Source: CAJBLF01 sp964613015
GTDB taxonomy: Bacteria > Patescibacteriota > Gracilibacteria > Absconditabacterales > Absconditicoccaceae
Direction: 5' to 3'
Length of the DNA stretch: 63,528 bases
NCBI GenBank assembly: GCA_964613015.1
Contig: CAZTFP010000003.1
Location: 1-63,528 of the forward strand
Part shown: positions 43,719 through 55,004 of the stretch, one piece after another
Position numbering within the stretch: position 1 is the first letter of the stretch
Layout: each line of letters starts with the position of its first letter
Made by a program: the position numbers and the translations under genes
The notes under the pieces: generated by a model
Databases searched by the model: none
Seen by the model: the letters and a program-made list of their open reading frames with translations, nothing else
Told to the model about the DNA's origin: nothing

Positions 43719-46700
43719 ATGATTAAATTTTTGAAGACAAATAAAATAGCAATATTGGTGTTTACTATATTCATCTGAATATATTGAGCATTTAGTGTTC
43801 TTACTATACCGAAAGAAGCACAGCCTTCGGTCAATATTCCCTATTATTATGTTAGTGTTAGTTATTTAGGTGCTGATCCCTCTTCGATAGAGGAGCAGGT
43901 GATTATTCCCTTGGAACAGAAAATTAAATCGATAACCAATATTGATAAAATTACCTCATCGTGCTATTATAATTTCGGTACGATTCTGGTACAATTTACG
44001 ACAGCAAAAACTGATGTAGATGCAACCAACGATTTGAAGGCTGCTATAGATCAAGTATATCCGACACTTCCTTCCGATGTAAATTATCCATCCGTCAAAA
44101 AAATATCTGTCAGTGATACTCCTGTCTATTCATTTTCTGTTGCTGGAAATATCCCTACTCAAGTCATGTATACCAAGTTAAAATCATTGGAAGATCAAAT
44201 CAAATCTGTAGCATGAGTTTCTGATGTTAATATTATTGGTAAGCCAATCCAGGAAGTAAAACTAACCTTTGATGCACAGAAATTGGCAGTTTTGGATCTA
44301 GATTTTTCTATGATAGTAAATCAGTTAAAATGAGCTTTTGTTAAATTTCCTGTAGATAAAAAAGATGTCGCTGGCAAATTATATTCATTTGAAATAACAA
44401 ACTATGAAACTAATCTGACTTGATTAATTCAGCAACTCAACGACTATGACCTTCTCAATGTCGCTGGTAAAACTATTAAACTTAGCGACGTGGCTACGGT
44501 GTATATCTGATATAAACAACAAGATAACAAATCATTCGTTATTACTGATATAAACAGTTTAGAAACTAAGAATGCACTTTCTTTCCAAATAAAAAAATCT
44601 CCTTGATATAGTCTGGATACGTTTGTTGATGAATTGAAAACTGTTGTTGCTGCTTATGCCAAGACTACTCCTGATCTCACTTATACCGAAACATTGTCAC
44701 AAAAAGAAAGTATCCAAAGAACGTATGGATTGTTTATAGAAAATTTTTGGGAGACAGCATTGCTCGTGTTTTGTATTATTCTACTTTTCTTGGGATTCAG
44801 ATCGTCATGGTTGATTATGTTGTCATTTCTTATTGTATATCTTGGTAATTTCATCTATCTCAAAGCTATATGATATAGTTTCAATAATATCGTTTCGTTC
44901 GCTTTGATTCTGGTGCTATGAATTATGATTGATAACTTGATTGTAATCACACAATGAATTGTTGTTGGACTTCAAAAATTTGCAGGTAATATCTGGCAAG
45001 CTATAGGTGATTCTATTAAAAATTATGGTAAACCAATTTTTTTCTGAACATTGACGACGATTGTTATATTTATTCCGCTCTATTTCTGATTGACGTGAAT
45101 CATGGGCGAATATCTCAAGGCGATGCCAGTGACTATTATCTCTAATTTGGCTATTTCATTGGTGGTGACTATGTTTATTCTGCCGGTTCTTGCTTTGTTT
45201 TTTTATAAATCATGACAGATATATATTTCTCCACCTTCTTTATCGTTTTTAGAAAAAACGGGAGTAAAATTTGGTAATCGATATCATCGTCACAATCAGT
45301 CGAGATGGTGATCTAGATGAATAGTTTTTGGATTTCTTGTGTTTTTTGTCTGAGCATTGTCGCTTATGCCTTTGGGCGTAGTTAAATTCTCGTTTATGGG
45401 AAATATCGATTCCAATAATGTCTGGATAAATGTTAAATATCCTCCAGGAATCAGTATGGTTGATAATCAAGCATATACATCCAAAGTTGCTAGAGCAACG
45501 TTAAAATATTTCCAAACGGTTATGTCTGGTGTAATCAAAGATATCTCTATCGATCTCTGACAATGATATTCTTTACAATGATCTGCAAGTGCTGGAAATA
45601 ATGTTAGTTCATTCACAATAAGGCTCGTTGATACAACCCAAAGAGATATTAAATCTTTTCAAATAGTTGAACAGATGCAAAAAGAATTAGTTGCTGCGCT
45701 AAAAGAAAAATACACATTTATCCAAGATATTTCTGTTTTTACTACTCAAGCTTGAGCATCATCAGGTAAACCTGTCGCTTTCAATATTGTAGGTGATGAT
45801 TATCAAAAGATCAATAATTATGTACAGGAGATATTGCCAGATATCAAAAATATTCCTGGTGTTTTCAATGTCGGAATCTCTATCGAATATACGAATGGAA
45901 AAATAGTTTATGTATTAGATGAAAACAAGGCTAAATCACTTGGTATTACCAGTATGTCTTCTGTTACTTCACTTATCGCACTTAAGAATCCTGGATATGA
46001 GTCTAATGGTGTCAAAATAAAAGATTTTTCTGATTTTGGTAGTGATGTGCTATCATTGAATGCATTTTTGTCGACTAACTTACCTATAGATCAGACCAAA
46101 ATAGGTAAAATTACTTTAGATCAGATTATTAGCAAAAAAGAACTACAACCAGAAATTAATGCTATTATCAGAGAAGATGGTAAAAGACGTATATCTATTC
46201 AAGCTGACAAAACTAATAGTGCAGTTTTGACCGATATTACTTTGGCAATTGATAAAGTGATAAAAAAACATCCTTTGCCTGATGGATTACAGAAAACAAC
46301 CTGATGAGATGCAGCTTCGCTCACTCAAGCTTCGTCAGATTTAAGTAAAGCGATGCTTATCTGACTTATTCTTATGATTCTTGTTTTAATTATTCAATTT
46401 AATAATATTAAATATGCTATTGTCATTGTTTCTAGTGTTTTTCTGACTATTTGATGAACTATTGTTATTCTTGCTTTGACCTGATATGATATGACATTTC
46501 CTGCAATGATAGGAATTTTTGGGGTCATGTGAGTATGAGTCAATCAAGCATTAATCCATCTGGAAGATTTTAAATATTTTTATGAAGACAAATGAATGTC
46601 AGTGGTTGATAGTTTTCAGCAAAGTATTGCTGAAAGATTTGTTCCTATCTTTTTGACAAAAACTGTCACCATCATTGGATTGCTTATTCTTGCTATGAAA

Positions 46701-46838
46701 GACGAATTATTCTGATCTATGGCGATAGGATTTATCTGATGACTTATTGTTTCGTTCTTTATTACCTTGCTTTATATTCCCTCGCTAATGAATTTGGTAT
46801 CTAGAAAATATCACCATAAACATGAAGAATTTGAATAA
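43719..46838 (+). CDS. RND-family efflux pump (AcrB/HAE1 type)
   Basis: 1039 aa, the usual AcrB length, with 12 spans in two repeats. Opens IKFLKTNKIAILVFTIFIG, then PKEAQPSVNIPYYYVSVSYLGADPSSIEEQVIIPLE, the classic RND start. In TM4 the proton site reads LGIMIDNLIVI, so the first of the AcrB Asp407/Asp408 pair is kept and the second is Asn. TM10 carries VGVNQALIHLED. The adaptor is two genes upstream. No TolC-like channel is present, as expected for a cell without an outer membrane. Confidence 0.93.
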
Positions 46839-46859
46839 TTTTACATATATTTTTTATCT

Positions 46860-47480
46860 ATGCTGTCTATAAAAAATAGTGAAATAATAAGTGATATTTC
46901 TGAATTGTCTGAATTCAAGAATTTTATAGAGAGTAAAAAACATGACATCAATAATGTCTTACTCTTGGAGCCTATGTTTCTCAAACAAAAATTGAAAGAA
47001 ACAAGACAACAGATTATACAAGAAAGTTTGAAGTATATTGGGCAACCTTCTATGAAATATAGATGACCTGATATCGGTGTTGATGAAAACTGATTCGATT
47101 GTTCTGGTTTTATAACTTTCATCTTGAAAAAGTTCGGTCTAGCTATTCCCGACATAAGACATTCATATGAATATTTCGATACATATGGAGTTGCTGTCCA
47201 TAATTTACATAAACAACCTTGAGACCTTATATTTTTTTCTAGAAAATGAATAATTCCAACTCATATGTGAATACTTATATCTGATAATGAATATATCCAT
47301 GCACCATGAAAAGATAATACTTATATTGAAGTTTCTCCCATACAACAAGAATCTATAGAAAATATTTCTAATAATAGACTATATGAATCCAATCCTATAT
47401 GATTTAAAAGAATCGTATTTATAACTACTTCTCAGCAAAAGGAAAAATGGAATCTTAATAGATTTAGTAAAATAGTATAA
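46860..47480 (+). CDS. NlpC/P60 cysteine peptidase (cell-wall hydrolase)
   Basis: 206 aa. Catalytic Cys81 lies in GFDCSGFI and His135 in PTHMGIL, with a further polar residue in YIHAPG, the NlpC/P60 (C40) triad. It should cut peptide cross-bridges in peptidoglycan. Unlike most secreted relatives it shows no obvious signal peptide at its N-terminus (MLSIKNSEIISDISEL), so the true start or the export route is uncertain. It follows the RND pump by 21 bp. Confidence 0.9.
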
Positions 47481-47506
47481 TTTTTATTTGTATATATATT
47501 GTTTAT

Positions 47507-48016
47507 ATGCAGGAATTTTTAGTTAATCATGATTATCCAGATAAGTTTGTTCCTCCTTCTGTTATGAATTATGCTAAAAGTATCGATGATATTCGTGATA
47601 ATACTAGGTTTGTTTTGATTTCTGATGGACTTAATCAAGATATTATATTAGAATATATTAACAAAGATGTTCTTGTATCTTTGGGATTTTGTAGATTTAC
47701 TGTATTATGATTTCATACTCGTATGAAGATACTTTATACTTCTAATCTTTGTGGTCTTGATACTGATACTAAGATAAAGGAAACAATATATCAACGCATA
47801 CACATTCTAGCTTCTCCTATAAAATATCTTTGAAAAGAAATTTTTGTAAAATTTCTCGATATTTGTAAAGAAAAAAGAATTTCTTCAGTAAAACTTACTC
47901 CATACGAGCAGACAAATTCAATCGTTTTCTATCAAAATATGGCGAAATATTTTCCTGATCGTATTGAAACTATTTCTTATGATGAAAAATGAGACATTAT
48001 TTTTTTTCTAAAATAA
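47507..48016 (+). CDS. 169-aa protein, unknown, possibly GNAT-fold
   Basis: Not firmly recognised. Soluble, mixed alpha/beta. The end (SVKLTPYEQTNSIVFYQNMAKYFPDRIETISYDEKGDIIFFLK) is like the tail of GNAT acetyltransferases, where a helix with 'NxxxFYxxMGF' precedes the last strands, but the acetyl-CoA loop (Q/R-x-x-G-x-G/A) is not clear. It starts 26 bp after the NlpC/P60 gene. Two glycines are TGA. Confidence 0.55.
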
Positions 48017-48066
48017 TCTCTTTACAATTATTTTCATAAAAATACTATTATCTTGTTTTGAAAAGG

Positions 48067-48100
48067 GATTTAAGGTAGATTTAAGGTAGATATTTATACT
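48067..48100 (+). promoter_or_regulatory. tandem 11-bp operator plus -10 box (probable response-regulator promoter)
   Basis: GATTTAAGGTA (48067-48077) is repeated exactly and head-to-tail at 48078-48088, followed by GAT. TATACT (48095-48100) follows 6 bp later as a -10 box, and no -35 consensus is present where the repeats lie. Eleven-bp direct repeats over the -35 are the normal site for OmpR/PhoB-type response regulators. The downstream genes are the Gly-rich peptide and macAB. Confidence 0.6.
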
Positions 48101-48151
48101 TCCGAACATCCTTTGTTCGTTCCATTTTTTTTATCTTATAAAACAGGTACT

Positions 48152-48388
48152 ATGGAAAAGTTCATACATCAAGTAAAACATTTTTTCACTGTTAGGAATT
48201 CTCTTATTGTCGTTATCTGTATATTGTCGCTTATACTGATAGTACAAAATATCCATAGATATGGATGACATAGATCATCTCATAATTTTGGTTGATCGGT
48301 AACTAATTCTCGTAGTGCATGATGACTTGGCTGAATGTGATTGCCTGGTATGTGATGATGATTTGGTGGTAGAAGATGAGGAAATTAA
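48152..48388 (+). CDS. small membrane protein with UGA-coded Gly-rich tail
   Basis: 78 aa. A basic N-terminus and one membrane span (~residues 17-33, LIVVICILSLILIVQ) lead into a tail of glycine, with Met, Arg and Ser (GLGGMGLPGMGGGFGGRRGG). I count 10 TGA codons and about 17 glycines in 78 codons, including three TGA in a row. Under the standard code it cannot be seen at all. It lies just before macA behind the 11-bp-repeat promoter, which suggests a role linked to the MacAB exporter, for example as a secreted substrate or regulator (inference). Confidence 0.65.
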
Positions 48389-48427
48389 TGTATTGATGAA
48401 ACTACTATGTATTGATGAAACTACTAT
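48388..48427. repeat. 19-bp tandem duplication
   Basis: TGTATTGATGAAACTACTA occurs twice in a row right after the stop of the Gly-rich gene and before macA. It may be a translation or stability element or just replication slippage. Confidence 0.6.
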
Positions 48428-48458
48428 ATTTTAATTTTTTAATTTACTAATATATATA

Positions 48459-50297
48459 ATGAACATCCAAAAAATTTCTGAAAAAACATGGGAAATAATA
48501 AAATGACATAAACGATATGTCCTTGCTGCTGTAGTTCTTTTCGTTTTTGTGGTCAGATGATATTTTTCTTCATCAATTACTACTACAACAGCTGTAACAC
48601 AGACGTATTCTGTTACAACTGGTAGTATCCAAAATACGCTCAAACTTATCTGAACTACTAAAATCACCAATATGCAGACACTTGTTTTCTGAGCTGAAGG
48701 TAAGGTGAAAGCTATTTACGTGAAAGAAGGAGATAAGGTGAAAGCTGGTCAACTTCTCGCTGAAATAGATAAAAAAAGTCTTTCGATAAGTCTTTCACAA
48801 CAGGCATTAAGTATCCAAAATGCTAGAATTAATTATGATAAACTTTTGACGCAATATACTGATGCAGATAAGCTTAAAGCTCAAAATGATGTCAATAATA
48901 TGCAAAGCCAGTTGGCAATAGCAAAACAACAATTGGTTGATCTTCAGTCTGCAAGATGAACTACTGTACAATTAAGTAGTCCTAAGATTCAAAATATCGT
49001 TATCTCTACTAGAAATTATATCAATAGTAGTAAAACCATATTAAATCATATCGATGAGGTTTTTTATATAACCAAAAATAATGCTCTTTATCAAAATGTA
49101 CAAATAAATATCTCTGCTAAAAATAGTGCATCTTTATCTTCTATAGACAATTGATTTTATCAAGAAACAGATAAGTTAAATCAATTATCATCTAAACTTT
49201 CATCAATTGTATGACAAATGTCTGTAGAAATGACTGCTATCCAGGATCTTCAAAATTCTACTAAGGATTTCTTGAATTCACTTTCATCTTTGGTTATGTT
49301 ATCTACAACTACTTCACAAAATGCTATAACTAGCGTTGATTTATCTCAAACAGATATAAATGGATGGGTATCTAGGTTTACTAGTGATAGTGCTAGTGTA
49401 TTATCACTTCTTTCTAGTGTAAATACAAATATATTGGATCTTCAAAATACAGCAAGTGATATTCCAACCAAACAAAATGAAATAAATAATGATCAGGCTC
49501 AATTACAAATGCTTCAACAGACGGTACAAGATATGGAAAATGGGCCAAAATCTAATGATAGAATACTTCAATCGAATGCTATTAAACAGTCACAACTTAG
49601 TTATGCACAAACATCTCAACAATTAGATAACTACCAAATTATAGCGCCGTTTGATGGTACGATTGATGCTATATGATTTAAAGTAGGGGATACAGTTTCT
49701 TATAGTGCTGGTTCTTCTACGAATGGTATAACGGTTTCTAATCCAGATGCCTATGAAGTAAATACGCTTATAGATCAGATAGATATCGTTAAGGTAATGC
49801 CAGGTCAACCAGTAAAAATTACATTTGATGCATATCCTGGGTATACTATTACTTGAACTATCGCAAGTATAGACCCAACACCAGTCACTAGTGCTTGAGT
49901 AGTTTCTTATAAAGCAAAGATAATTCTTCAACAAATTACTGGTAAAAAAATATATGATAGTATGTCAGCAAACGTTAATGTTATCATCGATGATAAACAC
50001 AATATTTTGGTTTTACCTACAATTGCTATACAAACGAGTGGTGACAATACTTTTGTCTGGACTCAACAAGGAACCAAAAACATTTCTCTCGGCATAACAG
50101 ATGGAACACAGACAGAAATTTTGAGCTGATTACAAGCAGGAGATGTTGTTTCTGCTCAAGCATACCAAGTGCAGTCCGCTGTCAAATCTACTACGTTTCA
50201 ACCAGGTGGTAGTTGAACTCCATGAGCTTCTGCGCAACAAACACAACAATCATTTAGAATGTTGCAAGGTGCTTGAGGTAGTAGGCCTGGAAATTAA
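48459..50297 (+). CDS. MacA/HlyD-type periplasmic adaptor
   Basis: 612 aa. One N-terminal membrane span (~residues 19-35), then FGAEGKVKAIYVKEGDKVKAGQLLAEID, the lipoyl-like domain of HlyD adaptors. A very long coiled-coil hairpin (~100-380, Gln/Ser-rich) follows, then the returning lipoyl strand QIIAPFDGTIDAIGFKVGDTVS and a barrel domain, with a Gly/Gln-rich tail. Directly upstream of the macB-type ATPase and permease. It is about 200 residues longer than E. coli MacA, mainly in the hairpin. Confidence 0.9.
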
Positions 50298-50325
50298 TTT
50301 TTACTTGCATCAAAAATGTGGATAT

Positions 50326-51060
50326 ATGATAGAACTCAAGAATATTAAAAAAGATTATATGAGTGGCAAAGAAATAATGACCAAAGTGTTGTTTGGTGTA
50401 GATTTAACTATTAATGATGGTGACTTTTTTGCTATCATGGGACCTTCTGGATCTGGAAAATCTACGCTTATGAATATTATCTGATTACTTGATACACCAA
50501 CAAGTGGAGAATATATTCTTGATGGAACCAAACTTCCTGAAATGACAGAAAATGAAAAAGCACAATTACGTTCTAGAAAAATCTGATTTGTATTTCAAGC
50601 ATTCAATCTTATTCCTAGGATGAAAGTCATAGATCAGGTTATGCTTCCTATGTTTTATCAATGAGTCCCTGTGTGAGATGAATATCAGAGAGCTGTTGAA
50701 GCACTTGAAAAAGTTGGACTCGCACATAAGGTTGATAGCAAACCCAATCAATTGTCTTGATGAGAACAACAAAGAATAGCTATTGCTCGTGCCATAGTAA
50801 CTAATCCTACGTTGATCCTTGCTGATGAACCTACGGGAAATTTAGATACGAAAACGAGTATTGAAATTATGGATATTTTTACCAAACTCAATAAAGAAGG
50901 AAAGACTATTGTTATGGTTACGCATGAACCAGATATTGCAGCTTTTGCCAAACACAACGTACATATGAGAGATGGTTTGATAGAAAGAGTCCACATTAAT
51001 ACAGAAAAATGAGTGAGTAACGCAGCAAATGCAAAATCACACGCTGCGGGTAAAAAATAA
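50326..51060 (+). CDS. MacB-type ABC transporter ATPase
   Basis: 244 aa. Walker A GPSGSGKST (residues ~44-52), Q-loop VFQAFNLIPRM, signature LSGGEQQRIAIARAI (two glycines TGA), Walker B LILADEPTGNLDT and His switch MVTHE. The LADEPTGNLD sequence is the mark of the LolD/MacB/FtsE group. It lies between the MacA adaptor and the MacB-like permease in one operon. An extra ~15-residue Ala/Lys tail follows the core domain. Confidence 0.96.
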
Positions 51061-51099
51061 TATTATAATTTTTTTTTATATATAATAGTAAAAAAAAGG

Positions 51100-52314
51100 A
51101 TGTGAATATGGATATATTTAAAAAATGCATTTGCTTCATTGATAGCTAGTAAATTGAGATCCGCACTTAGTAGTTTGGGTATTATTATTGGTATTTTATC
51201 TGTGGTGGTGTTATTGGCTTTGGGACAATGAGCAACTGCATCTATTCTGTGAAATATCGAAGCGTTAGGTACCAATCTTTTGATGGTTATGCCTTGATGA
51301 TCCCAACAATCTAATGTGAGATGATCTGCAGGAGGATTGTGATCTCAAAACGTACTTACGCTTACTGAATCTGATTTGATTGGTGCTTTGCCCAATGTCG
51401 CTATGGTCTCTCCTGAATATTCTTCCAGAAAACAGGTTATCTATATGAATAATAATGCTCAAGAAAGCGTATATGGGGTCATGCCATCATATCTTCAGGT
51501 CCGTAATTCAACTGTAGCGTACGGATCTTTCATTACGAAAAAAAATGTTGATAATATAGATAAGGTTGCGGTTATCTGATCAAATACTGCGCAAGTATTG
51601 TTTTGAACTACAAATCCTATTGGAAAAGATATTCGTATGTGAGATACTATTTTGACGGTTATCGGTGTTATGAAAGCTAAATGAACACAGTGATTCTGAA
51701 ATGCTGATGATGTTGTTTTCGTTCCCTTGACTACTGCACAGGAAAGGCTTTTTGGAACCAAATATCTTTCTGATATCTGAGTATCAGTCACTACTTCCCA
51801 GGCCATAGTTACGACAAAAACTGATATTCAAAATGCTTTGCTTGCGCACTTTAATATAAAAGATCCTACTGCAGCGAATTTTAGCGTACTTAATCAAGCT
51901 GATCTTGTGTCTACCATCAGTTCTATTACCGGTACCTTGAGTTTGTTTTTATGAGCGATTGCTGGTATAGCTTTGGTTGTCTGAGGTATAGGTGTGATGA
52001 ATATTATGTTGGTTTCTGTCGCAGAAAGAACTCGTGAAATCTGAATCCGTAAGGCAGTCGGTGCTCAGAATAAAGATATTATCCTTCAATTTCTTTCAGA
52101 ATCTTTGGTTTTATGTCTTGTTGGTGGCGTGATAGGAATCGTTCTTAGTTATCTTATTATATTTGCATTGAAAAGTGTGATAGTCTGAATTATTACTTTA
52201 CAGTCTATCGCTATGGCGGTGTGATTTTCAATTATTATCGGTTTATCGTTTGGTATTTTCCCTGCATATAGAGCTGCCAAACTTAAACCAATTGAAGCAT
52301 TGAGATATGAGTAG
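51100..52314 (+). CDS. MacB-like ABC permease (FtsX family)
   Basis: 404 aa, four spans. Starts with KNAFASLIASKLRSALSSLGIIIGILSVV, the typical MacB TM1. A ~220-residue extracytoplasmic domain follows, then three spans near the end, with GGIGVMNIMLVSVAERTREIGIRKAVGA, the FtsX signature. ATG at 51100 is preceded by AAAGG, one of the few purine-rich leaders in the window. TAG stop. Forms a tripartite exporter with the two upstream genes; without an outer membrane it would release cargo to the outside. Confidence 0.95.
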
Positions 52315-52368
52315 TTTCCTATAACAATTTCTTGATAAAATATACTAATTGTATACATATAATGATAA

Positions 52369-52402
52369 TTATTAATTTTTAATTATTAATTATTAATTTT
52401 TG
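52369..52402. repeat. AT-rich TTAATTTTTAATTATTAATTA repeat
   Basis: Short direct repeats of AATTATTAATTTTT lie immediately before aspS. A similar AT stretch precedes hisS (30655-30685). Possibly an A/U-rich ribosome entry or an UP-element-like stretch; no function is shown. Confidence 0.4.
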
Positions 52403-54178
52403 ATGTATCGTACGCACACTTGCTGAGAACTTACTGCCAAACATGTAGGAACAAAGGTTACGCTTTCTTGACGAGTCAATAAAGTTAGAAATTTATGATG
52501 AATGACGTTCATTGATCTTCGTGATAGATATGGAATCACCCAGATAACTCACGATCCTGCAAAATCTAGTGTGGAATTTCCTGATGTAAAATCAGAATAT
52601 GTTGTTCAAATAATTGGAGAGGTTGTTGCAAGACCCGAAAATATGATCAATAAAGACATGTCTACGTGAGCTATAGAAATCAATGCTCTTGAAGTAAAGG
52701 TGCTTACAAAAGCAAAGCTTCTTCCGTTTCCTATTGTCGATGAACCCAATACTAGTGAAGAAAATAGATTTAAATATAGATACTTAGATCTCAGAAGAAG
52801 AAGGGTTTTGGATAATGTACTTTTTAGATCAAAAATGCTTACCTTTACGAGAAACCGATTTAGTGATAAAGGATTTGTAGATGTACAAACTCCTATTTTT
52901 ACCGTATCTTCACCTGAAGGTGCAAGAGATTATCTTGTTCCCTCAAGAATTAATCCGGGACAATTTTATGCTTTACCACAGGCACCTCAACAATATAAAC
53001 AATTACTTATGGTAGGATGAATTGATAAATATTTTCAGATAGCTCCCTGTTTTCGTGATGAAGATCCTAGAGCAGATAGACATTCATGTGAGTTTTATCA
53101 GATTGATTGTGAAATGTCATTTATCAATCAAGAAGATGTATATACCGTAGTAGAATGATATCTGAATGAACTTATTCCTACTTTATCTTCTCACAAAAAA
53201 ATTACCGTAGCATTCAAAAGACTCAAACATAGAGAAGCTGTCGATCAATATGGAAGCGATAAACCTGATCTTAGATTTGCTATGCCACTTGTCGAAATGA
53301 CAAAAGATTTTGATCATTCAGAGTTTTCTGTATTCAAAGAAACTATAGCAAATTGATGAAGTATCAAAGCTATGAAATTTGAAAATAAAGTATTGAGTAG
53401 AAAGGAAGCGGATGAATTGACAGAACAGGTAAAGAAAAATAAAGCCAAAGGGCTTGCCTATATTTGTTTCGATTCAGAATGACTCAAGGGTTCTCTAGTA
53501 AAATTTCTCAGTCCTGAAGAAATTGAAATCATCAAAACTAAAACATGAGCCAAAGATGGTGATACTGTTTTGTTTGTTGCTGACAGTTATGATGTGGTTA
53601 CTACCTCATTGGGAAGATTGAGAACATATATCAGAGATACCTATCTTACTCTTGATAAAAACGATTTATCATTTTGTTGGATAGAAGATTTCCCATTATT
53701 TGAAATGGATGACACAGGAAAATTAGATTTTTGTCATAACCCATTTTCTATCGTAAAATGATGAGCTGAGGCACTAAAAAATCCTAACAAACTAGAAATT
53801 TATTCTGAACAATACGATCTATCGTGTAATGGATATGAAATTCTTTCCGGATCTATCCGTAATCATGATCCAGAATTATTATTAGAAGCATTTAAAATGG
53901 TTGGTAGGGGAGAAGAAGAAATTAAACAGAAATTTGGTGCTATGTATGAAGCCTTTCAATTTGGTCCACCACCACATGGATGATTTGCTATTGGATTTGA
54001 TAGATTGTTGATGATTCTCAAGGATGAAGAAAATATTAGAGAAGTCTATGCATTTCCTAAGTCGTGAAGGGCTCAAGATGTCATGATGGGCGCTCCATGA
54101 TTTGTAGAACAGGACCAGTTAGATGAATTGGGTATAGAATTAAATACAAAAACAAAGAATCTTTTACAAGATAAGTAA
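52403..54178 (+). CDS. aspS: aspartyl-tRNA synthetase
   Basis: 591 aa, bacterial-type class II AspRS. The N-terminal OB domain (MYRTHTCGELTAKHVG ... GRVNKVRNLGGMTFIDLRDRYG) binds the anticodon; RYLDLRR and SSPEGARDYLVPSR mark the core. YFQIAPCFRDEDPRADRHSCEFYQID is motif 2; FAIGFDRLLMIL is motif 3. The bacterial insertion (GAD domain) is present between. About 15 glycines are TGA. It follows the MacB permease by 88 bp and precedes a cupin gene by 5 bp. Confidence 0.96.
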
Positions 54179-54183
54179 TATAT

Positions 54184-54537
54184 ATGAAACTTCTCCCATG
54201 AGATACAAAAATTTGGCAGAAAAAAGTTTGATATAGCAAAAAAATCCTTTTCGATGGACAAGATAGCTGATATCCATGAAGTTTGGTTCAGGAAATAAAA
54301 ATTATGCCTGGTGAAACAGCACAATCCCATCATCACAAAATCCAGACAGAAATCTTTTATTTTTTAAGTAATTGTGGCTATCGAATTGTTAATTGAAAAA
54401 AAATTACTCCTAACATATGAGATATTTTGCTTATTGAACCTAATGATATGCATATTGTCGTAAATGATTCTAAACAAGACTATCTTTATCTAGCATTTAA
54501 AATAGATTATGTCTCTGATGATTCGTATTGGAAATAA
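54184..54537 (+). CDS. cupin-domain protein
   Basis: 117 aa, beta-barrel cupin. Metal site: QSHHHKIQTEIFYFL (two His plus Glu), and the second motif NDMHIVVND with its His. No further domain. Cupins of this size include sugar isomerases, dioxygenases and regulators, so the reaction is open. It is 5 bp after aspS, in the same operon, and 7 bp before tRNA-Thr. Confidence 0.8.
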
Positions 54538-54544
54538 TATATTT

Positions 54545-54617
54545 GCCGGGATAGCTCAGCTGGTAGAGCAGTGGTATCGTAAACCAAAGATCGTGGGTTC
54601 GAATCCCATTTCCGGCT
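54545..54617 (+). tRNA. tRNA-Thr(CGT)
   Basis: Acceptor GCCGGGA pairs with TTTCCGGC with a G-T and an A-T pair; D arm AGCTCAGCTGGTAGAGCA; anticodon stem TGGT/ACCA with loop ATCGTAA, anticodon CGT (Thr, ACG codon); T arm GTGGG-TTCGAAT-CCCAT. CCA not encoded. It lies directly after the cupin gene. Confidence 0.88.
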
Positions 54618-54679
54618 AATGTCTTTATTCTTGAAAATATCGTTCATAACCATACCATATATTTAGTTTTTTATTTATT

Positions 54680-54979
54680 ATGTATTTTATTGTCATGACC
54701 GCAAGAAAAAAAGTATTAAAATTTTTAATTATTGTTATTTTAGCTATTTTCCTTCTTTCTACAGGACTTATTTCTGTGTTATATCTTGGATGAACTAAAA
54801 ATACTACATGAACAGGTGATGTGTTGTCATGAACTACCTTGTCATGAAATACTAGTAGTACGTGAACTATTGATTCTTGAGTTATTGCTACAAAGGCTGT
54901 TGATACATGAATTTCTACTATAAAAACTGTTAATATATGAACGGTTTCTCCTCTAATTGCTACTACATGAACTAAATAG
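54680..54979 (+). CDS. 99-aa membrane-anchored Thr/Gly-rich protein
   Basis: Not recognised. A basic start and one membrane span (~residues 14-33, FLIIVILAIFLLSTGLISVL) precede a ~65-residue tail dominated by Thr, Ser and Gly (e.g. TGTGDVLSGTTLSGN), much of it TGA-coded. The tail resembles the T-G repeats of the 6022 protein. An alternative start at the ATG at 54695 would remove five residues. TAG stop. Possibly exported and glycosylated (inference). Confidence 0.6.
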
Positions 54980-55004
54980 TTCTTTACTTTATAAGTGAGT
55001 ATTA

